Source: Micromonospora chersina
GTDB lineage: Bacteria > Actinomycetota > Actinomycetes > Mycobacteriales > Micromonosporaceae
Assembly: GCF_900091475.1 (NCBI RefSeq)
Contig: NZ_FMIB01000002.1
Location: forward strand, 62,001-126,000
Length of the DNA stretch: 64,000 bases
Direction of reading: 5' to 3'
Shown: positions 48,301 to 58,147 of the stretch, piece by piece
Position numbering within the stretch: position 1 is the stretch's first letter
How the letters are laid out: every line of letters begins with the position of its first letter
Notes under the pieces: model-generated
The model's input: only the letters and a program-made list of their open reading frames with translations
Told to the model about the DNA's origin: nothing
Database searches by the model: none
Program-made: the position numbers and the translations under genes

Positions 48301-51300
48301 TGGCCCCGCCCGGCGCGCTGTCGGTGGCCGAGCTGAGTGCCTTCCTCACCGACCGCCGGGTGAGCACGCTCTGGCTGACCGCCGGCCTCTTCCACGAGGT
48401 GGTCGACGCCGACGTCACCGCGCTGGCCGGCCTGCGCCAGCTGCTCGCCGGCGGCGACGTGCTCTCCCCGGCGCACTGCCGCGCCCTGCTGGAGCGGCTG
48501 CCGCACGTCCAGCTCGTCAACGGGTACGGCCCGACGGAGAACACCACATTCACCACCGTCCACCCGGTACGCCCCGACGACCTGACCGGGCCGGTGCCCA
48601 TCGGCGCGCCCGTCCCGGACACCCGGGTGTACGTCCTCGACGCGGCGCTGCGGCCGGTCCCGGCCGGGGTGGTCGGCGAGCTGTACACCGCCGGCGCCGG
48701 CCTGGCCCGCGGCTACGCCGGCCGGCCCGGCCTCACCGCCGAACGCTTCGTGGCCTGCCCGTTCGCGCCCGGGGAGCGGATGTACCGCACCGGCGACCTG
48801 GTGCGCCGCGACCCCGACGGGCGGCTGGTCTTCGTCGGCCGGGCCGACGCGCAGGTCAAGCTGCGCGGCTTCCGCGTCGAGCCCGGCGAGGCCGAGGCGG
48901 TCCTCGCGGGCCACCCGGAGGTGGCCCGCGCCGTGGTCACCGTCCGCGAGGACACCCCCGGCGAGAAGCGGCTGGTCGCGTACGTGGTGCCAGCCGACAG
49001 GTCCGCGCTGGGTGACGCCCTGGTGGCCGCGCTGCGCGCGCACGCCGCCGACCGGCTCCCCGACTACCTGCTCCCCGCCGCAGTGGTGCCGCTGCCGGCG
49101 CTGCCGCTGACCGCCAACGGCAAGGTCGACCGGGCCGCCCTGCCCGCACCCGAGCAGAGCGCCGGGAACGGCCGGCCGGCGGCCACCGCCCGGGAGGAGA
49201 TCCTCTGCGGCGTCTTCGCCGAGGTGCTGGGCCGGCCCACGGTCGGGCCGGACGACGACTTCTTCGCCCTCGGCGGGCACTCGCTGCTGGTCACCCGGCT
49301 GGTCAGCCGGGTCCGGGTGGTGCTCGGCGCGGAACTGCCCATCCGCGCGGTGTTCGAGGCGCCCACCCCGGCCGGCCTGGCCGACCGGCTCGCCCGGGCC
49401 GTCGCGCCCGACCGGCCCGCGCTCACCGCCCGGCGCCGCCCCGACCGGGTGCCCCTGTCGTACGCGCAGCGGCGGCTGTGGTTCCTCGGCCGCCTCGAAG
49501 GGCCGAACGCCACCTACAACATCCCCCTCGCGCAGCGGATCGACGGGCCGGTGGACACCGACGCGCTGGCCGCCGCGCTACGCGACGTGGTCGGCCGGCA
49601 CGAGGTGCTGCGCACCGTGTTCCCGGTCGCCGACGGCGAGCCGTACCAGCGGGTGCTGCCGCTCGACGGGTGCGGCTTCGCGCTCCGCGTGGTGCCGACG
49701 CCCGCCGACCGGCTCGCCGACGCGGCCGGGGAGGCGGCGGCCACCTCCTTCGACCTCGCCGTCGACCTGCCGGTGCGCGCCTGGCTGTTCACCGCCGGCC
49801 CGACCGAGCACGTGCTCGTCCTGCTGGTGCACCACGTCGCCGGCGACGGCTGGTCGATGGCCCCGCTGGCCCGCGACCTCGCCACCGCGTACGCGGCCCG
49901 CCGCGCCGGCCGGGCCCCCGAGTGGACCCCGCTGCCGGTGCAGTACGCCGACTACGCGCTCTGGCAGCGGGACCTGCTCGGCGCCGACGACGACCCGGAG
50001 AGCGTGCTCGCCCGGCAGGTCGCCTACTGGCGGGCCGCCCTGGACGGCGCGCCGGAGGAACTGGAGCTGCCCGTCGACCGGCCCCGCCCCGCCGAGGCCG
50101 GCCACCGCGGCCACGACGTGCCGCTGCGGGTGCCCGCCGAGGTGCACGCGCGGCTGCGCGAGGTGGCCCGGGCCGAGGGCGTCACCGTCTTCATGGTGCT
50201 CCAGGCCGCCTTCGCCACCCTGCTGTCCCGCCTCGGCGCCGGCCGGGACGTGCCCATCGGCTCGGCCATCGCCGGCCGCACCGACCAGGGGCTCGACGAG
50301 CTCGTCGGCTTCTTCGTCAACACGCTCGTGATCCGCACCGACCTGAGCGGCGACCCCACCTTCCGCCGGCTGCTGGCCCGGGTCCGCGCCACCGGCCTGG
50401 CCGCCTACGAGAACCAGGACGTGCCGTTCGAGCGGCTGGTAGAGGAGCTGGCCCCGGCCCGCTCGCTGGCCCGGCACCCGATCTTCCAGGTGATGCTCAC
50501 CCTCCAGAACACGGCCGCGGCCGGCGGCGAGCTGGCCGGGGCCCGCACCGGTGGCCTGCCGGTCGGGCTCACCGCGGCCAAGTTCGACCTGGAGGTGACG
50601 ATCGGCGAGGCGTTCGACGCCGACGGCACGCCCGCTGGGCTGGACGGCGCGCTGATCGCCGCCGCCGACCTGTTCGACAGGGCCTCGGCGGAACGGATCG
50701 CCGACCGCCTGGTCCGGGTGCTCGACGCCGTCACCCAGGACCCGGACCTGCGGGTCAGCCAGGTCGACGTGCTCGACTCCGACGAGCGGCGGGCCGTGCT
50801 CGCCGGCTGGAACGACAGCGCCCTGCCGGTGCCGTACACCACCGTGCCGGCGCTGTTCGCGGCCCAGGTCGCCCGCACCCCGGACGCGACGGCGGTGACC
50901 TGCGGCGGGACCCGGCTGACCTACGCCGAACTGGACGCCCGGGCCAACCGGATCGCCCGGCACCTCGTCGGCCGGGGCGTCGGACCGGAGTCGGTGGTGG
51001 CGGTCTGCCTGCCCCGCTCGGCCGACACGATCGCCGCCCTGTTGGGCGTCTGGAAGGCCGGCGCCGCGTACCTGCCGGTCGACCCGGCGTACCCGGCGGA
51101 CCGGGTCGGCTTCCTGCTCGGCGACGCCGAGGCGGTCTGCGTGCTCACCGCGACCGGCCCGGCGGCGACGCTGCCCGCCGGCGCGCCGGCGACCGTGCTG
51201 CTGGACGACCCGGCTGTCGCGGCCGAACTGGCCGCCCTGCCCGGCGCCGACCTCACCGACGCCGACCGGCGGGCCCCGCTGCTGCCCGGGCACCGGGCGT

Positions 51301-54300
51301 ACGTCATCTACACCTCCGGCTCCACCGGCCGGGCCAAGGGCGTGGTGATCGAGCACCGCACCGCCGTCGGCCTGCTCACCTGGGCGGCCGGGACGTTCAG
51401 CCGGGAGGAGTTCTCCCGGGTGCTCGCCGCCACCTCGCTCAACTTCGACGTGTCGGTCTTCGAGCTGTTCGGGCCGCTGGTCTCCGGCGGCAGCATCGAG
51501 GTGGTCCCGGATCTCCTGGCGCTCACCGACCGGGCGGGCGCCGGCTGGTCGGCGAGCCTCATCAGCGCGGTGCCCTCCGCGCTGTCCCGGGTCCTCGGCG
51601 ACGACGTGCGCGCCGCCGCCCGCACCGTGGTGCTGGCCGGCGAGGCGCTCACCGCGTCGGCGGTCAACCGGGTCCGCGGCGCGCTGCCCGGGGTGCGGGT
51701 GGCGAACATCTACGGCCCGACCGAGGCCACCGTCTACGCCACCGCCTGGTGGACCGACGACGACGTGGCCGGCGTCCCGCCCGTCGGCCGGCCGATCGCC
51801 AACACCCGCGCGTACGTCCTCGACGACCACCTCACCCCGGTCCCGCCGGGCGTGGTCGGCGAGCTGTACCTGGCCGGCACCCAACTCGCCCGCGGCTACC
51901 TGGGCCGGGCCGGGCTCACCGGGGAGCGCTTCGTGGCCTGCCCGTTCGACGGCGACGGGCAGCGGATGTACCGCACCGGCGACCGGGTCCGCTGGTCGGC
52001 CGACGGGCAACTGGTGTTCGCCGGCCGGGTCGACGAGCAGGTGAAGATCCGCGGGTTCCGGATCGAGCCGGGCGAGGTGCAGGCCGCGCTGGCCGCCCAC
52101 CCGGACGTGGCCGAGGCCGTGGTGCTGGCCCGCCAGGACGTGCCGGGCGACCCGCGGCTGGTCGGCTACGTCGTGCCGGCCGGCCCGGACGTCGACGCGG
52201 CCGGCCTGCCCGAGGCGGTCCGCGGGCACCTCGCCGGGAGGCTGCCGGCGTACCTGGTGCCGGCCGCCGTGGTGGTCCTCGACGCGCTGCCCGTCACCGC
52301 CAACGGCAAGCTCGACCGGCGTGCCCTGCCGGCCCCCGAGTTCGGCGCGGGCGCGGGCGCCGGGCGCGGCCCGGAGACCCCCCGCGAGGAGACCATCTGC
52401 GCGGTCTTCGCCGCGGTGCTCGGGCTGCCCGCCGTCGGCGTGGACGACGACTTCTTCGCCCTCGGCGGGCACTCGCTGCTGGCCGTCACGCTTGTCGAGC
52501 GGCTGCGCCAGCGTGGCGTGTCGGTGTCGGTGCGGGCGCTGTTCCAGACCCCGACGGTGGCCGGGCTGGCCGCCGCCGCCGGCCGGGAGCAGTTGGCCGT
52601 GCCGGCGAACCGGATCCCCGCCGGCGCGGACCGGCTCACCCCGGAGATGCTGCCGCTGGTCGAGCTCACCGACGAGGAGATCGCCACGGTGGTCGCCACC
52701 GTGCCGGGCGGCGCGGCGAACGTCGCCGACGTCTACCCGCTCGCCCCGCTCCAGGAGGGCATGCTCTTCCACCACCTCATGGCCGGCCGGGACCGCGAGG
52801 ACGTCTACGTCATGCCGGCCCTCGTGGAGTTCGACTCCCGGGCCCGGCTGGACGCGTTCGCGGCCGCGTTGCAGCAGGTCATCGACCGCAACGACGTCTA
52901 CCGCTCGGCGGTGGTCTGGGAGGGGCTGCGCGAGCCGGTGCAGGTGGTGTGGCGGCGGGCCATGCTGCCGGTGCGGGAGGTGACCCTCGAACCGGGCGAC
53001 GGCGACCCGGCTGACCGGCTCCGGGAGACCGTCGGGCTGGCCATGGACCTGGGCGCCGCGCCGCTGCTGAGCATCCACGCCACGCCCCGCCCCGACGGGA
53101 CCTGGCTGGCGCTGCTCCGGGTGCACCACATGGTCCAGGACCACATGGGCCTGGAGGTGCTGCTCGACGAGGTCCGGGCGATCCTGCTCGGCCGCGGCGA
53201 CCAGCTGCCCCCGCCGGTGCCGTTCCGCGACTTCGTGGCGCAGGCCCGCGCCGGGATCTCCACCGACGAGCACCAGCGCTACTTCGCCGACCTGCTCGGC
53301 GACGTGACCGAACCGACCGCCCCGTACGGCCTGCTCGACGTGCACGGCGACGGCGCCGGCCTGGTCCGCGCCGGACTGCCGCTGGCGCCCGAGGTGTCCG
53401 CGCGGGTCCGGGACGTGGCGCGCCGGCTCGGGGTGAGCCCGGCGACCGTGCTGCACGTGGCCTGGGCCCGGGTGCTCGCCGCCGTGGCCGGCCGCGACGA
53501 CGTGGTGTTCGGCACCATCCTCTTCGGCCGGTTGAGCACGGGTGCGGACCGGGTGCCCGGCCCGTTCATCAACACCCTGCCGGTCCGGGTGCGGGTCGGC
53601 GGCACCGGCGCGGCGGCCGCGGTCACCGCGATGCGGGACCAGCTCGCCGCGCTCCTGGAACACGAGCACGCGCTGCTCACCACCGCGCAGCAGGCCAGCG
53701 GCCTGGCCGGCAGCGCGCCGCTGTTCACCGCGCTGTTCAACTACCGGCACAACACCCCCGGCCAGGCCGCCGCGCACGGCGAGGAGGAGATCGAGGGCAT
53801 CCGCGCGCTGTCCATGCGGGAGCGCACCAACTACCCGATGTCGGTCGCCGTGGACGACGACGGCGCGGGGCTGCGGGTGAACGTCAACGCCGTCTCCCCG
53901 GTCCGCCCCGACGCGGTCTGCGCGCTGCTGGCGACCGCCACCGCGAACCTGGTGGACGCGCTGGAGGCCGGGCTCGACGGTGGACCCGACCTCCCGCTGA
54001 CCGGCGTCGACGTGCTCGACCCGGCCGAGCGGCGGCGGGTCCTGGTCGACTGGAACGACACGGCCACGCCGGCGGCGGACCTGACGGTGGCCGAGGCGTT
54101 CGCCGCCCGGGTGGCCGCCGACCCGGACGGGGTCGCCCTGGTGTCCGGTGACGTGACCCTGACCTACGCCGAGCTGGACGCCCGGGCCGGGCGGCTGGCC
54201 CGTCGCCTGGTCGCGGCGGGCGTGGGCCCCGAGTCGCCGGTGGCCGTGGTCATGGAACGCTCCGCCGAGCTGGTGGTGGCGCTGCTGGCCGTGGTCCGGG

Positions 54301-56549
54301 CCGGCGGCGTGTACCTGCCGCTGGACGTGGCCTGGCCGCTCGCCCGGATGCGGACGGTGGCCGCCGACGCGGGCGCCCGGGTGGTGCTGGTGCACGCGCC
54401 GACCGCCGGGCACGAGTTCGTCGCCGCGGCCGGCGACGCCGTCATCGTGGCCGCCGACACCCACGAGGACGCGCCCGGAACCGCGCTGCCCCCGGTGACC
54501 CCGTCCGCGGCCGTGTACTCGATGTACACGTCGGGCTCGACCGGGGTGCCGAAGGGCGTGGTGACCACCCACCGGGACGTGGTGCGCCTCGCGTACGACC
54601 GGGGGTGGGGGAGGACGCCCCGGGTGCTGTTCCACGCGCCGCACGCGTTCGACGCGTCGACCTACGAGATCTGGGTGCCGCTGCTCTCCGGCGGGACCGT
54701 GGTCGTCGCCCCGGCCGGCGCCATCGAGCCGGCGGTGCTGCGCGACCTGGTCACCAGCCACGACCTCACCCACGTCCATGTGACGGCGGGCCTGCTGCGG
54801 GTGCTCGCCGAGCAGGACCCGGCCTGCTTCGCCGGGCTGCGCGAGGTGCTCACCGGCGGCGACGTGGTGCCCGCCCCGGCGGTCCGCCGCGTCCTGGAGG
54901 CCAACCCGGGGGTCCGGGTCCGGCACATGTACGGCCCGACCGAGATCACTCTCTGCGCCACGCACCACGTGGTCACCGACCCGACCCAGGTGGGCGACGT
55001 CCTGCCCATCGGCCGCCCCCTGGACAACACCCGCGTTTACGTGCTTGACGACCGGCTCCAACCCGTTCCGGTGGGTGTGCCGGGGGAGCTGTACGTGGCC
55101 GGCGCCGGTGTGGCCCGGGGCTACGCCGGCCGGCCGGGGCTGACCGCCGAGCGGTTCGTGGCCGACCCGTTCGGCGGCGGCCGGATGTACCGCACCGGCG
55201 ACCAGGTGCGCTGGACGCCGGACGGGACGCTCGTCTTCGTCGGCCGCGCCGACGAGCAGGTGAAGATCCGCGGCTACCGGGTCGAGCCCGGTGAGGTCGA
55301 GGCCGTCCTGGCCGCCCACCCGGTGGTGGCGCAGGCGGCCGTGCTGGTCCGCGAGGACACCCCCGGCGACAAGCGCCTGGTCGCCTACCTGGTCGCGGTC
55401 GAGGCCGGCGCGGAGGTCACCGACACCGTGCGGGCGTACGTCGAGGAGCGGCTGCCCGGATACCTGGTGCCGGCCGCGTTCGTCGCACTCGACGCGCTGC
55501 CGCTGACCGGCAACGGCAAGCTCGACCGGGCCGCCCTGCCCGCGCCGGGCACGCCCGCCGGGGGTGGCGGGACGGCCCGGGTCGCCCCCGGCCCCCTGGC
55601 CGTGCTGGAGGAACGCATCTGCGAGGCGTTCGCCGAGGTGCTCAGCCTGCCCACGGTCGGCGTCGACGACGACTTCTTCACCCTCGGCGGGCACTCGCTG
55701 CTCGCCGTCGCCCTGGTGCAGCGGCTCAAGGTCCGCGGCATCGCGGTCACCGTGCAGGAGGTGATGGCCAGCCCCACCGTCACGGGGCTCATGAACACCC
55801 TGAGCCTCTCCTCGGTGCGGGCCTCGCTCGACGTGCTGCTGCCGATCCGCACCGGCGGCGACCGGCCCCCGCTGTTCTGCGTCCACCCCGCCGGCGGCCT
55901 GAGCTGGTGCTACATGCCGCTGGCCCGGCACGTGCCGGAGGCGTACCCGATCTACGGCCTCCAGGCCAGCGGCCTTGACGGCGTCGGCACGCTCGCCCCC
56001 TCGCTGCGCGAGATGGCCGCCGACTACGTGACGCGGATGCGGGCGGTGCAGCCGTCCGGGCCGTACCTCGTGGTGGGCTTCTCCTTCGGGGTCGCGCCGG
56101 CCCACGAGATCGCCGTGCAGCTCCGCGAGCAGGGCGAGCGGGTGTTCCTGGTCATCATGGACTCCTACCCGCCGGACGAGGACGACGAGCCCGGGGCCCC
56201 GGCCGAGGAGGTGCCCTGGGAGGAGCTGATCCGGGCCGAGTTCGGGCACGTGATCGCCGGCTTCTCCGACGACGAGGTCGGCCTCCTGGCCCGGGTCGTG
56301 CAGAACAACACGGTGGTCCGCGCCGGGCACCGCTACCGGGTGTTCGACGGCGACGCCCTGCTGCTCACCTCCACCGACAGCGCCCCCGACGGCGAGCCGG
56401 TCGCCGGCCGGTGGGCCCGGCACGTCACCGGCACCGTCACCGAACGGGCCCTGCCCTGCTCGCACGACGAACTGGTCCGCCCCGACATCCTCGGCCAGGT
56501 CTGGCAGGCCGTCGCGGCCTGGCTGCCCGACGACGGACCGGCGGCCTGA
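30309..56549 (+). CDS. NRPS C, modules 10-17 plus thioesterase
   Basis: A protein of 8,746 residues (above 0.9 MDa by length) with eight complete C-A-T modules and a terminal TE. The ATG at 30309 overlaps the NRPS B stop (TGATG), with AGGAGG at 30296-30301. Residues read from the pockets: Orn10, Hpg11, Thr12, unresolved 13, Gly14, Val/Leu15, Ala16, Hpg17. LCL domains in modules 10, 12, 14 and 16; dual C/E in 11, 13, 15 and 17, which predicts D at 10, 12 and 16 and a redundant call after Gly14. The TE (55825-56546) has G-F-S-F-G. This matches the third ramoplanin NRPS in module count, order and stereochemistry. The product would be a 17-residue N-acyl peptide released as a macrolactone. Confidence 0.97.
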   Translation: MVPLSFAQRRLWFLWQLEGPGATYNIPVALRLDGDLDRAALAAAVRDVLDRHEVLRTIFPLHDGEPIQQVLPLDATGFALSVVDVAAGELTAEVDRAMAYGFDLAGEIPLRAWLFAESPTGHVLVLVVHHIAADGWSMGPLLRDLAGAYAARRAGHAPDHPPLPVQYADYALWQREVLGDEDDPESLVAEQVAYWRRTLAGAPEELPLPVDRPRPVTPSYRAHTAELSLPADTHRRLLELARAHGATLFMVLHAATAMLLSRLGAGRDVPLGSLVAGRTDEGLNDLVGCFVNNLVIRVDLTGDPTFLDVLDRVRETALDAFGHQDVPFEKLVEELAPARSLARQPLFQVMATVETADLFSARGTATLELPGLRVTPLFGEQAVRGLDLDLVLSESYADGAPAGLRGSLVGAADLFEADTVARIAGQVARVLAAVAADPGLRLRTLDPLGAHERDRILRDWNTTAVPAPDGLVPALFSAQAARTPDAPAVISDGVKLSYRQLDERSNRLARHLVKAGVGPESVVALLLTRSADLMVAILGVLKAGGAYLPIDPDQPADRIGHVLADAAPVLALAQTATAGSAPAELPVLLLDDPATRRRLGRARKTSLTDADRSAPLLPGHPAYVIYTSGSTGRPKGVVVSHAGFANLSASHGRFGVGPGARVAQFASVGFDMFCEEWLLALCSGAALVTVPSERRLGADFAAFLNEQGVTHATLPPAVVATIPDNALDPSFVLDVGGDACPPELVARWTAEGRVMFNSYGPTETTVNAAVWRCRADLPGGAVPIGSPIANTRAYVLDDALNPVPAGVTGELYVSGSGLARGYLGRAGLTGERFVACPFEPGARMYRTGDRVRWTADGELVFAGRADDQVKIRGFRIEPGEVEAVLAEHPDVAQVAVIAREDSPDDIRLVGYLVPTEGADHDGLVAAVRAHATERLPGYMVPSALVPLDALPLTVNAKLDRAALPAPDYAEGAGAGRAPATVREELICQAFADVLGVDRVGVDDDFFALGGHSLLVVSLVEWLRRRGVPVSVRALFTTPTPAGLAAVAGSGDVVVPPNLIPDGATALTPAMLPLVDLTEAELATVVAAVPGGAANIADVYPLAPLQEGIFFHHLMADRDGDDVYVTPVVVQFDDRRRLDDFLAALQRVVDRTDVYRTAVLWEGLREPVQVVLRHAELPVAELRLDPSGPDPADQLLAAGTAGMDLRRAPLMTAGVAAEPGTGRWLALIRVHHLVQDHTALDVLLDELRAYLAGRGDELPPPVPFREFVAATRLGVPRAEHERYFADLLGDVTEPTAPYGLLDVHAGGMASAQAHLRVDGDLARRVGELARAHAVSPATLFHLAWARAVAAASGRDDVVFGTVLFGRMNGGAGADRVAGLFINTLPVRVRLDRDSVADAVTGMRDQLADLLVHEHAPLALAQAASGLPGGSPVFTSIFNYRHSQPSAAREELDGMRVVSARDLTNYPLAVAVDADEAAFSLTVDAMAPAAPAKVGALLVACLDNLVTALADAPATPLRAVAALDPAERRQVLVDWNDTAVPVADVPVPEAFAAQVEADPDGLAVVSGDVSLSYAELDARAERLAGRLVAAGVGLESPVAVVMERSAELLVALLAVLKAGGAYLPLDVAWPLARMRTVAADAGARVVVLHEATAGHEFVTGAEGLTLLRSDLVGSPDAVADLPAAVSPVSVAYLMYTSGSTGVPKGVVTTHRDVVRLARDRCWGETPRVLFHAPHAFDASTYEIWVPLLSGGAVVVAPAGVPDVAAIRALVTGHDLTHVHVTAGLLRVLAEQDPTCFTGIRELLTGGDVVPAHAVRRVLDANPDLRVRQLYGPTEITLCATQHEATDPTQVGDVLPIGRPLDNTRVYVLDDRLQPVPVGVPGELYVSGAGVARGYLGRAALTAERFVADPFDGGRMYRTGDQVRWTPDGTLVFVGRADEQVKIRGYRVEPGEVEAVLAAHPAVAQAAVVVREDTPGDKRLVAYLVPAGAGAEVTDTVRAYVEERLPGYLVPAAFVELDTLPLTGNGKLDRAALPAPDWTAGGTGRAPATAQQELLCQVFADVLDLPAVGMDDDFFAIGGHSLFATRLVGRIRAVFGVELPIRALFEARTPAALADRLDRAGAGRVALTARPRPERVPLSFAQRRLWFLGQLEGPSATYNIPVALRLTGHLDRAALDAALRDVLARHEVLRTGYAVAGGEPYQRVLPVEETGFRVEVVEVTADEVADRVAEAAAYPFDLAADLPLRATLLAVAPDEHVLVLVVHHIAGDGASMAPLAADVSAAYTARLRGEAPDWAPLPVQYADYALWQRDLLGAEDDPDSLAAAQLDHWRRALADVPEELDLPADRPRPTEASHRGHLVDLDVPAELHDRLHRLARRHGVTLYMTLQAGLAVLLSRLGAGTDVPVGAAVAGRTDPALDDLVGFFVNTLVMRTDLTGDPTVAEVLTRVRENSLQALAHQDVPFERLVEELAPVRSLARHPLFQVMLTLQNADRSGGPRADLPGLTATVVPTGAVPAKFDLDVSFDETYDADGAPAGLRGALIAAADLFEPDTAARLADRLVRILDALTRDPGRRIGALPLLDADERRRILTDWNAAPVRVPEVTLPDLFEAQAARTPDAVALTDGDIRLTYVELDARADAVARRLVAHGVGPESLVGVVMARTADLVVALLGVLKAGAAYLPVDPAYPAERIAFVLADAAAACVLTSTAHVAVVPPGAPVLVLDEPDPAAGTGRAVRTRPLRPEHPAYVIYTSGSTGTPKGVLVPHRDVVALFAATGDLFDFRADDVWTWFHSFAFDFSVWEIWGGLLHGGRVVVVPYAVSRSPEEFADLVAREGVTMLSQTPSAFYQLLAAGLRPGALRAVVFGGEALNPARLAGWWARHGETGPRLVNMYGITETTVHVTYQALEPADADAGSVIGRGLPGLSVYLLDEWLNPVPPGVVGELYVAGAQLARGYVGRAGLTGERFVACPFEPGERMYRTGDRARWTADGRLVFAGRADDQVKIRGFRIEPGEVAAVLADHPAVGQAAVVARRDTGDTRLVGYLVPAEGAEQADLAGAVRDFAAARLPGYLVPSTLVVLAALPLTVNGKLDRKALPAPDYAGTAGAGRAPATAREERICQAFAEVLGIDRVGVDDDFFALGGHSLLAVSLVERLRERGVSLSVRALFTTPTPAGLAAVAGGGAVAVPPNLIPDGADEITPAMLPLVDLTDAEVATVVAAVPGGAANVADVYPLAPLQEGIFFHHLLDDGADVYVTPTVVRFDSRDRLDAFLTALQRVVDRNDVYRTAIVHEGLREPVQVVLRHAPLPVREVALDPAGAEPVDQLLAAAGDRMDLGTAPLLHVHVAGEAGGAWLALLRVHHLVQDHTALDVVLDQLQAFLDGRGDELPPPVPFREFVAQARLGLSREEHQRHFARLLGDVTEPTAPYGLTDVHGDGAAAVHAHVRVDDALAERIRAVARTHGVSPATVFHLAWARVLGTVSGRDDVVFGSVLFGRMNAGAGADRVPGLFINTLPVRVRLAGHGVAEALDGLRAQLADLLVHEHAPLALAQAASGLPGGSPVFTSIFNYRHNQAPAGAGDGMRGMHTVFAREQTNYPLDVAVDVDGPHFGLTATAVSPVDPAQVCALLTTALANLVTALDEAPGTPLAAVGVLDADERRRVLPAPPAGIRPTATVPDLIAARTAADPGALAVVGDGVTLTYAELDERSARLARALLARGLGAESVVGLCLPRGPEMVVAVVAAWRAGVGYVPLDPEYPLDRLEFMLADSGAALVAGPGELVDRLPGRPALRLDDLGADDADRTLPRVTPEQLAYVIYTSGSTGRPKGVAVAHAALTSMAVHYGPVLGAAPGVRVLQFASFSFDASVLDVAVTLVAGGTLVVAAPAERADTARLTALVRDQRITATSVVPSLLATLDPAELPDVRTILVGAEPISTAQARAWSAGRNLVNTYGPTEATVMVTAGAVDVGPDGRVPMGGPVAGNRLVVLDDRLQPVPVGVTGELYVAGRQLARGYVGRPGLTAERFVACPYAPGERMYRTGDRALWTADGQLVFAGRADDQVKIRGFRIEPGEVRAVLADHPAVAQAAVVVREDIPGDPRLVAYLVPAEAGAPIADAVREHAAERLPAHLVPAAFVTLDALPLTVNGKLDRAALPAPDHGGTAGRAPVDAREELLCAAFADVLGLDRVGVDDDFFTLGGHSLLATRLVSRVRALLGLEVPIRALFEARTPAALAARLRDARAGRVALTARPRPDRVPLSFAQRRLWFLGQLEGPSATYDIPVALRLTGDLDRAALDAAVRDVLDRHEVLRTVYEVADGEPHQRVLPVAETGVRVDVVEVRRAELAARVAEAAAYPFDLAVEVPLRVTLFAAAPDEHVLVLVVHHIAADGWSMGPLSRDVATAYAARRAGRAPEWTPLPVQYADYALWQRELLGAEDDPDSTVARQVAHWRAVLAGAPEELELPTDRPRPAQPSYRGHLVEVDVPADLHRDVVGLARATGVTVFMAVQAALAVVLSRLGAGTDVPIGAAVAGRTDQGLDDLVGFFVNTLVMRTDLSGDPTVAELLARVRETALDAYAHQDVPFERLVEELAPARSLARHPLFQVLLTLQNLATGAGSAPRLPELSTESFPTDDVPAKFDLDVSLTEAYDPDGAPAGMSGTLIAAADLFDRHTVERVAGYLVRVLGGLAADPGARLSTVDVLDPAEHRRVVEEWNATDAEVPARPVADLIRDRAAATPGALALLAGETRLDHAELAARVDRLAAYLAVRGARPGVLVAICLDRTADLVVALLAVLRTGAAYLPIDPGYPAERVGWMLTDARPALLLTTTRARAGNAALAGAAGALLLDDPATVSGLAEAAPAPAATPRPEHPAYVIYTSGSTGRPKGVVVPHGALANFLAAMAATTPLTPDDRLLAVTTVAFDIHVLELYLPLLAGAAVVLADEAVVRDPAAAAALIRRAGVTVAQATPAWWHALAAGHADALAGLRVLVGGEALPPAQAAALTARARSVTNLYGPTEVTVWATTAELGGEPAGQVPIGRPLWNTRAYVLDAALRPVPVGCPGELYLAGAQVAQGYQNRPDLTAERFVACPYGTAGERMYRTGDVVRWRADGSLAFVGRADDQVKIRGFRIELGEVEAALAGHPAVARATATVREDSPGDRRLVGYVVPAGPAGVDVAALRGHLAGLLPAYLVPSTVVVLDALPLTANGKVDRRALPAPDHAAGAGRAPADAREELFCAAFAAVLGLPAVGVDDDFFALGGHSLLAVALVEHLRGLGVTVPVRALFTTPTPAGLAAATGVASVPVPPNRIPDGAREIGPEMLPLVDLTPEELATVVAAVPGGAANVADIYPLAPLQEGILFHHLMADRDGDDVYVLPTVLRFATRDRLDDFLAALSAVVRRHDIYRTAVVWAGLREPVQVVARHVELPVEEVSLAGAADPVAALLADGGAWLALDRPPLLRVRVAAEPGTGRWLGLLRIHHLVQDHTALETLLAEVLAFLTGRGNELPDPLPFREFVARARLGASRDAQEAHFRALLGDVTETTAPYGLTDAHGDAADLRGAQRFVADDLADRVRRLGRSHGVSPATLFHLAWARVLGALAGRDDVVFGTVLSGRLGAGGGDARVLGPFINTLPVRVRLDGGAGDALAALRLQLAELLAHEHAPLTVAQTASGVPNGQPLFTALFNFRHSAPPAGGPADDGVDGIEQVASRERSNYPVTVSVDDLGERFLLSVDAVAPADPDDVCALLHTCLAHLVDTLTDAPDTPLAAVPVLDGDGHRRLVEEPNRTGRGVPALTVPGAFAAQVARTPDGVALVDAAGAWTYAELDARAGRLARLLRDRGVGPETVVGVLVDRSADLVVALLAILRAGGAYLPVDPGYPAGRIADMVADAAPRLLLTTSAVTTALPVAVDRLVLDDPATRAALDAADPAGPAALRPDHPAYVMFTSGSTGRPKGVVVPHAAIDRLVRAPGVAPLGPGDVVAQLASVSFDAATFEIWGALLTGATLAVAPPGALSVAELSAFLTDRRVSTLWLTAGLFHEVVDADVTALAGLRQLLAGGDVLSPAHCRALLERLPHVQLVNGYGPTENTTFTTVHPVRPDDLTGPVPIGAPVPDTRVYVLDAALRPVPAGVVGELYTAGAGLARGYAGRPGLTAERFVACPFAPGERMYRTGDLVRRDPDGRLVFVGRADAQVKLRGFRVEPGEAEAVLAGHPEVARAVVTVREDTPGEKRLVAYVVPADRSALGDALVAALRAHAADRLPDYLLPAAVVPLPALPLTANGKVDRAALPAPEQSAGNGRPAATAREEILCGVFAEVLGRPTVGPDDDFFALGGHSLLVTRLVSRVRVVLGAELPIRAVFEAPTPAGLADRLARAVAPDRPALTARRRPDRVPLSYAQRRLWFLGRLEGPNATYNIPLAQRIDGPVDTDALAAALRDVVGRHEVLRTVFPVADGEPYQRVLPLDGCGFALRVVPTPADRLADAAGEAAATSFDLAVDLPVRAWLFTAGPTEHVLVLLVHHVAGDGWSMAPLARDLATAYAARRAGRAPEWTPLPVQYADYALWQRDLLGADDDPESVLARQVAYWRAALDGAPEELELPVDRPRPAEAGHRGHDVPLRVPAEVHARLREVARAEGVTVFMVLQAAFATLLSRLGAGRDVPIGSAIAGRTDQGLDELVGFFVNTLVIRTDLSGDPTFRRLLARVRATGLAAYENQDVPFERLVEELAPARSLARHPIFQVMLTLQNTAAAGGELAGARTGGLPVGLTAAKFDLEVTIGEAFDADGTPAGLDGALIAAADLFDRASAERIADRLVRVLDAVTQDPDLRVSQVDVLDSDERRAVLAGWNDSALPVPYTTVPALFAAQVARTPDATAVTCGGTRLTYAELDARANRIARHLVGRGVGPESVVAVCLPRSADTIAALLGVWKAGAAYLPVDPAYPADRVGFLLGDAEAVCVLTATGPAATLPAGAPATVLLDDPAVAAELAALPGADLTDADRRAPLLPGHRAYVIYTSGSTGRAKGVVIEHRTAVGLLTWAAGTFSREEFSRVLAATSLNFDVSVFELFGPLVSGGSIEVVPDLLALTDRAGAGWSASLISAVPSALSRVLGDDVRAAARTVVLAGEALTASAVNRVRGALPGVRVANIYGPTEATVYATAWWTDDDVAGVPPVGRPIANTRAYVLDDHLTPVPPGVVGELYLAGTQLARGYLGRAGLTGERFVACPFDGDGQRMYRTGDRVRWSADGQLVFAGRVDEQVKIRGFRIEPGEVQAALAAHPDVAEAVVLARQDVPGDPRLVGYVVPAGPDVDAAGLPEAVRGHLAGRLPAYLVPAAVVVLDALPVTANGKLDRRALPAPEFGAGAGAGRGPETPREETICAVFAAVLGLPAVGVDDDFFALGGHSLLAVTLVERLRQRGVSVSVRALFQTPTVAGLAAAAGREQLAVPANRIPAGADRLTPEMLPLVELTDEEIATVVATVPGGAANVADVYPLAPLQEGMLFHHLMAGRDREDVYVMPALVEFDSRARLDAFAAALQQVIDRNDVYRSAVVWEGLREPVQVVWRRAMLPVREVTLEPGDGDPADRLRETVGLAMDLGAAPLLSIHATPRPDGTWLALLRVHHMVQDHMGLEVLLDEVRAILLGRGDQLPPPVPFRDFVAQARAGISTDEHQRYFADLLGDVTEPTAPYGLLDVHGDGAGLVRAGLPLAPEVSARVRDVARRLGVSPATVLHVAWARVLAAVAGRDDVVFGTILFGRLSTGADRVPGPFINTLPVRVRVGGTGAAAAVTAMRDQLAALLEHEHALLTTAQQASGLAGSAPLFTALFNYRHNTPGQAAAHGEEEIEGIRALSMRERTNYPMSVAVDDDGAGLRVNVNAVSPVRPDAVCALLATATANLVDALEAGLDGGPDLPLTGVDVLDPAERRRVLVDWNDTATPAADLTVAEAFAARVAADPDGVALVSGDVTLTYAELDARAGRLARRLVAAGVGPESPVAVVMERSAELVVALLAVVRAGGVYLPLDVAWPLARMRTVAADAGARVVLVHAPTAGHEFVAAAGDAVIVAADTHEDAPGTALPPVTPSAAVYSMYTSGSTGVPKGVVTTHRDVVRLAYDRGWGRTPRVLFHAPHAFDASTYEIWVPLLSGGTVVVAPAGAIEPAVLRDLVTSHDLTHVHVTAGLLRVLAEQDPACFAGLREVLTGGDVVPAPAVRRVLEANPGVRVRHMYGPTEITLCATHHVVTDPTQVGDVLPIGRPLDNTRVYVLDDRLQPVPVGVPGELYVAGAGVARGYAGRPGLTAERFVADPFGGGRMYRTGDQVRWTPDGTLVFVGRADEQVKIRGYRVEPGEVEAVLAAHPVVAQAAVLVREDTPGDKRLVAYLVAVEAGAEVTDTVRAYVEERLPGYLVPAAFVALDALPLTGNGKLDRAALPAPGTPAGGGGTARVAPGPLAVLEERICEAFAEVLSLPTVGVDDDFFTLGGHSLLAVALVQRLKVRGIAVTVQEVMASPTVTGLMNTLSLSSVRASLDVLLPIRTGGDRPPLFCVHPAGGLSWCYMPLARHVPEAYPIYGLQASGLDGVGTLAPSLREMAADYVTRMRAVQPSGPYLVVGFSFGVAPAHEIAVQLREQGERVFLVIMDSYPPDEDDEPGAPAEEVPWEELIRAEFGHVIAGFSDDEVGLLARVVQNNTVVRAGHRYRVFDGDALLLTSTDSAPDGEPVAGRWARHVTGTVTERALPCSHDELVRPDILGQVWQAVAAWLPDDGPAA
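30312..33460 (+). other. NRPS module 10: LCL C - A(Orn) - T
   Basis: C10 about 30312-31650 with HHIAADG; A10 about 31660-33210, pocket D-M-E-T-D-G-S-V-N, identical to A4 and Orn-like; T10 about 33235-33455. Confidence 0.8.
32131..33036 (+). repeat. A10 copy of a 906-bp near-identical A-domain block
   Basis: Partner of 14441-15346. The sequences diverge abruptly on both sides, consistent with a recent segmental duplication or gene conversion between the two Orn-activating domains. Confidence 0.9.
33465..36660 (+). other. NRPS module 11: dual C/E - A(Hpg) - T
   Basis: C11 about 33465-34860 (dual, predicts D-Orn10); A11 about 34870-36405, pocket D-A-Y-H-L-G-L-L-C (Hpg); T11 about 36430-36655 with the variant IGGHS. 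Hpg11 is the mannosylated residue in ramoplanin. Confidence 0.83.
36685..39840 (+). other. NRPS module 12: LCL C - A(Thr) - T
   Basis: C12 about 36685-38040 with HHIAGDGAS, where the usual Trp after DG is Ala. A12 about 38050-39590, pocket D-F-W-S-V-G-M-V-H (Thr), as A5. T12 about 39610-39835. The next domain is dual, predicting D-(allo)Thr12. Confidence 0.83.
39850..43005 (+). other. NRPS module 13: dual C/E - A(unresolved) - T
   Basis: C13 about 39850-41255 (dual). A13 about 41265-42755 has pocket D-A-L-S-L-G-T-V-M, unlike any other A domain here and not a code I recognise. It also lacks the usual EWN entry segment. By position (ramoplanin residue 13) Hpg or a variant of it is expected, but the code does not support that by itself. 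T13 about 42775-43000. Confidence 0.75.
43030..46185 (+). other. NRPS module 14: LCL C - A(Gly) - T
   Basis: C14 about 43030-44390 with HHIAADG; A14 about 44395-45940, pocket D-I-L-Q-L-G-L-V-W, matching the Gly code; T14 about 45955-46180. Confidence 0.85.
46190..49400 (+). other. NRPS module 15: dual-type C - A(Val/Leu) - T
   Basis: C15 about 46190-47600, dual type although the donor is achiral Gly14. A15 about 47610-49150, pocket D-A-F-W-L-G-G-T-F, one change from the Val code DAFWIGGTF; ramoplanin has Leu here. T15 about 49170-49395. Confidence 0.75.
49430..52595 (+). other. NRPS module 16: LCL C - A(Ala, tentative) - T
   Basis: C16 about 49430-50780 with HHVAGDG; A16 about 50785-52340, pocket D-V-F-S-V-A-I-V-Y, compatible with a small aliphatic residue and assigned Ala mainly by position; T16 about 52370-52590, followed by a dual domain (D-Ala16). 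Confidence 0.68.
52600..55820 (+). other. NRPS module 17: dual C/E - A(Hpg) - T
   Basis: C17 about 52600-54025 (HHMVQDHM, a slight variant). A17 about 54030-55545, pocket D-A-Y-H-L-G-M-L-C (Hpg). T17 about 55590-55815. In ramoplanin this residue is chlorinated later; no halogenase is in the window. Confidence 0.82.
55825..56546 (+). other. type I thioesterase domain (macrolactonisation)
   Basis: About 240 residues fused after T17, beginning after a short linker with [10 protein letters not shown]. Nucleophile G-F-S-F-G near residue 8592 of the protein, Asp in the MDSYPP loop and His in CSHDELV complete the triad. The expected reaction is attack of the beta-OH of residue 2 on the residue-17 thioester; this is by analogy with ramoplanin. 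Confidence 0.9.
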
Positions 56550-56578
56550 CGCCCCACCCCAACGGAGAGAGGAACGAC

Positions 56579-57274
56579 ATGCAACCCACCTCGCTGGTGT
56601 GCGTACCCTTCGCGGGCGCCGGCGCCTCCTTCTTCCACCCGTGGGCCGCGCTCGTCGGGGAGCGGCTGCGGATCGTCGCGCTCCAGCCGCCCGGGCGGGA
56701 GTGGCGGCTCGCCGAGGAGCCGTACACCGACGTGGCGACGGCCGCCGACGGGCTGCTGCCCGGCCTGGTCGAGCAGGTCGACGGGCCGGTCGCCCTCTTC
56801 GGGCACAGTCTCGGCGCGGTGCTCGCCTACGAGCTGGCGCACCGGCTGGTCGCCCGCGGCGCCCCGGTCACCCGGCTGATCGTCAGCGGCAGCCCCGGCC
56901 CGTGGACCGCACGCACCAACCGGGCCACCGGCCTCGCCGACGACGACTTCCTGCTCCGGGTACGCGAGTTCGCCGGCTACGACCACGAGGCCCTCGCCGA
57001 CGAGGAGATGCGCGAGCTGATCCTGCCCATCCTCCGCGCCGACGTGGAGATGCACGAGAACTACCGGCCGGGCTGCGACGAGCCGCTGCCCGTCCCGATC
57101 ACGGCCGTGCACGGCCGGGACGACGAACTGGTCACCACCGCGCAGACCGGCGAGTGGAGCAAGGCGACAAGCGGCGAGTTCACCCAGGTCGAGGTCGACG
57201 GCGGGCACATGTACCTCACCGAGGACGCCGCCGGGCTGCTCCGGCTCGTCGAGAGCGAGCTGGCCCGCGGATGA
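56579..57274 (+). CDS. type II thioesterase (NRPS editing)
   Basis: A 231-residue alpha/beta hydrolase that opens with the typical VCVPFAGAGASFFHPW segment of GrsT/TEII proteins. Catalytic Ser77 is in G-H-S-L-G, Asp near 181 in HGRDDELV, and His near 210 in DGGHMYL. Family role: clears wrongly acylated or stalled phosphopantetheine arms on NRPS carriers in the cytoplasm. GGAGAGAGG (56564-56572) precedes the ATG by 6 nt, and it follows NRPS C after 29 nt. It could also help move Thr between the free-standing A-T protein and module 8, but nothing in the sequence shows that. Its stop overlaps the SDR start (ATGA). Confidence 0.95.
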   Translation: MQPTSLVCVPFAGAGASFFHPWAALVGERLRIVALQPPGREWRLAEEPYTDVATAADGLLPGLVEQVDGPVALFGHSLGAVLAYELAHRLVARGAPVTRLIVSGSPGPWTARTNRATGLADDDFLLRVREFAGYDHEALADEEMRELILPILRADVEMHENYRPGCDEPLPVPITAVHGRDDELVTTAQTGEWSKATSGEFTQVEVDGGHMYLTEDAAGLLRLVESELARG

Positions 57275-58131
57275 GCGCCGACGCCCCCACCAGTACCGCC
57301 GGCGCGGCGCGGCTCGCCGGGAAGACCGCCATCGTCACCGGCGCGGCGCGCGGCATCGGCCGGGCCTGCGCCACCGCCTTCGCGGCCCAGGGCGCCGACC
57401 TCGTGCTGCTCGACCGCGCCGAGGACCTGCCCGGGGTGCCCTACCCGCTCGGCACCGCCAGTCAGCTCGCGCACACCGTCACGCTCTGCCGCGACCTGGG
57501 CGCCGCCGTGCTGCCGGTCCGCGCCGACGTCCGCGACCTGGCCGCGCTGGTGGCCGCCGTGGAGCAGGCGTGCGAGCGCTTCGGCACGGTCGACGTGCTG
57601 GTCAACAACGCCGGCATCGCGGCGCCGTCCGGGAAGACCGCCGACGAGATCACCGAGGACGAGTGGTCCCTCATGATCGACGTCGACCTCTCCGGGGCCT
57701 GGCGGATGACCAAGGCCGTCGGCGGGGTGATGACCGCCCGGCGCGCCGGCAGCATCGTCAACGTGGCCTCCACCGCCGGGCTGGTCGGCTACCGGCACTT
57801 CGCCGGGTACGTGGCGGCCAAGCACGGCATCGTCGGCCTCACCCGGGCCACCGCCCTGGACTACGCCCCCATGAAGGTCCGGGTCAACGCGCTCTGCCCC
57901 GGCTCGGTCCGCGACGACCACGCGGTGGAGGGGCGGATGCTCTCCGAGATCGCCCGCTCCCTCGACGTGCCGGTCGCCGAGCACGAGGAGACCTTCCTTC
58001 AGGCGCAGCCCATGAACGCCCTGATCGAGCCGGAGGACGTCGCCGCGGCCGCCGTCTGGCTGGCCTCCGACGAGTCCCGACAGGTCACCGGCTCCGTCCT
58101 CACCGTCGACGGCGGATTCACCACCCGCTGA
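57271..58131 (+). CDS. SDR oxidoreductase of the mycofactocin-associated type
   Basis: A 286-residue short-chain dehydrogenase. Nucleotide motif T-G-A-A-R-G-I-G at 23-30, an Asp after strand 2 (LLDRA) favouring NAD(H), NNAG near 112, and catalytic Ser167, Tyr180 and Lys184 (YVAAK). After LLDRA it carries an insertion, PYPLGTASQLAHTV, followed by DLGAAVLPVRADVRD. This insertion is characteristic of the actinobacterial SDR subfamily whose members keep NAD tightly bound and depend on the redox peptide cofactor mycofactocin. An SDR sits at this position in ramoplanin-type clusters with no settled role; candidates are acyl-chain or Hpg-precursor oxidation. Start overlaps the TEII stop; the stop is 16 nt before the A-T gene, so it is in the operon. 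Confidence 0.92.
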   Translation: MSADAPTSTAGAARLAGKTAIVTGAARGIGRACATAFAAQGADLVLLDRAEDLPGVPYPLGTASQLAHTVTLCRDLGAAVLPVRADVRDLAALVAAVEQACERFGTVDVLVNNAGIAAPSGKTADEITEDEWSLMIDVDLSGAWRMTKAVGGVMTARRAGSIVNVASTAGLVGYRHFAGYVAAKHGIVGLTRATALDYAPMKVRVNALCPGSVRDDHAVEGRMLSEIARSLDVPVAEHEETFLQAQPMNALIEPEDVAAAAVWLASDESRQVTGSVLTVDGGFTTR

Positions 58132-58147
58132 ACCCCAGGGAGAGCAT

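Noticed and set aside
9304..56549. Conventional epimerase domains
   Set aside because: Every HHxxxD-containing domain is followed by an A or T domain and carries condensation-type N-terminal motifs. None sits after a T domain as an extra domain.
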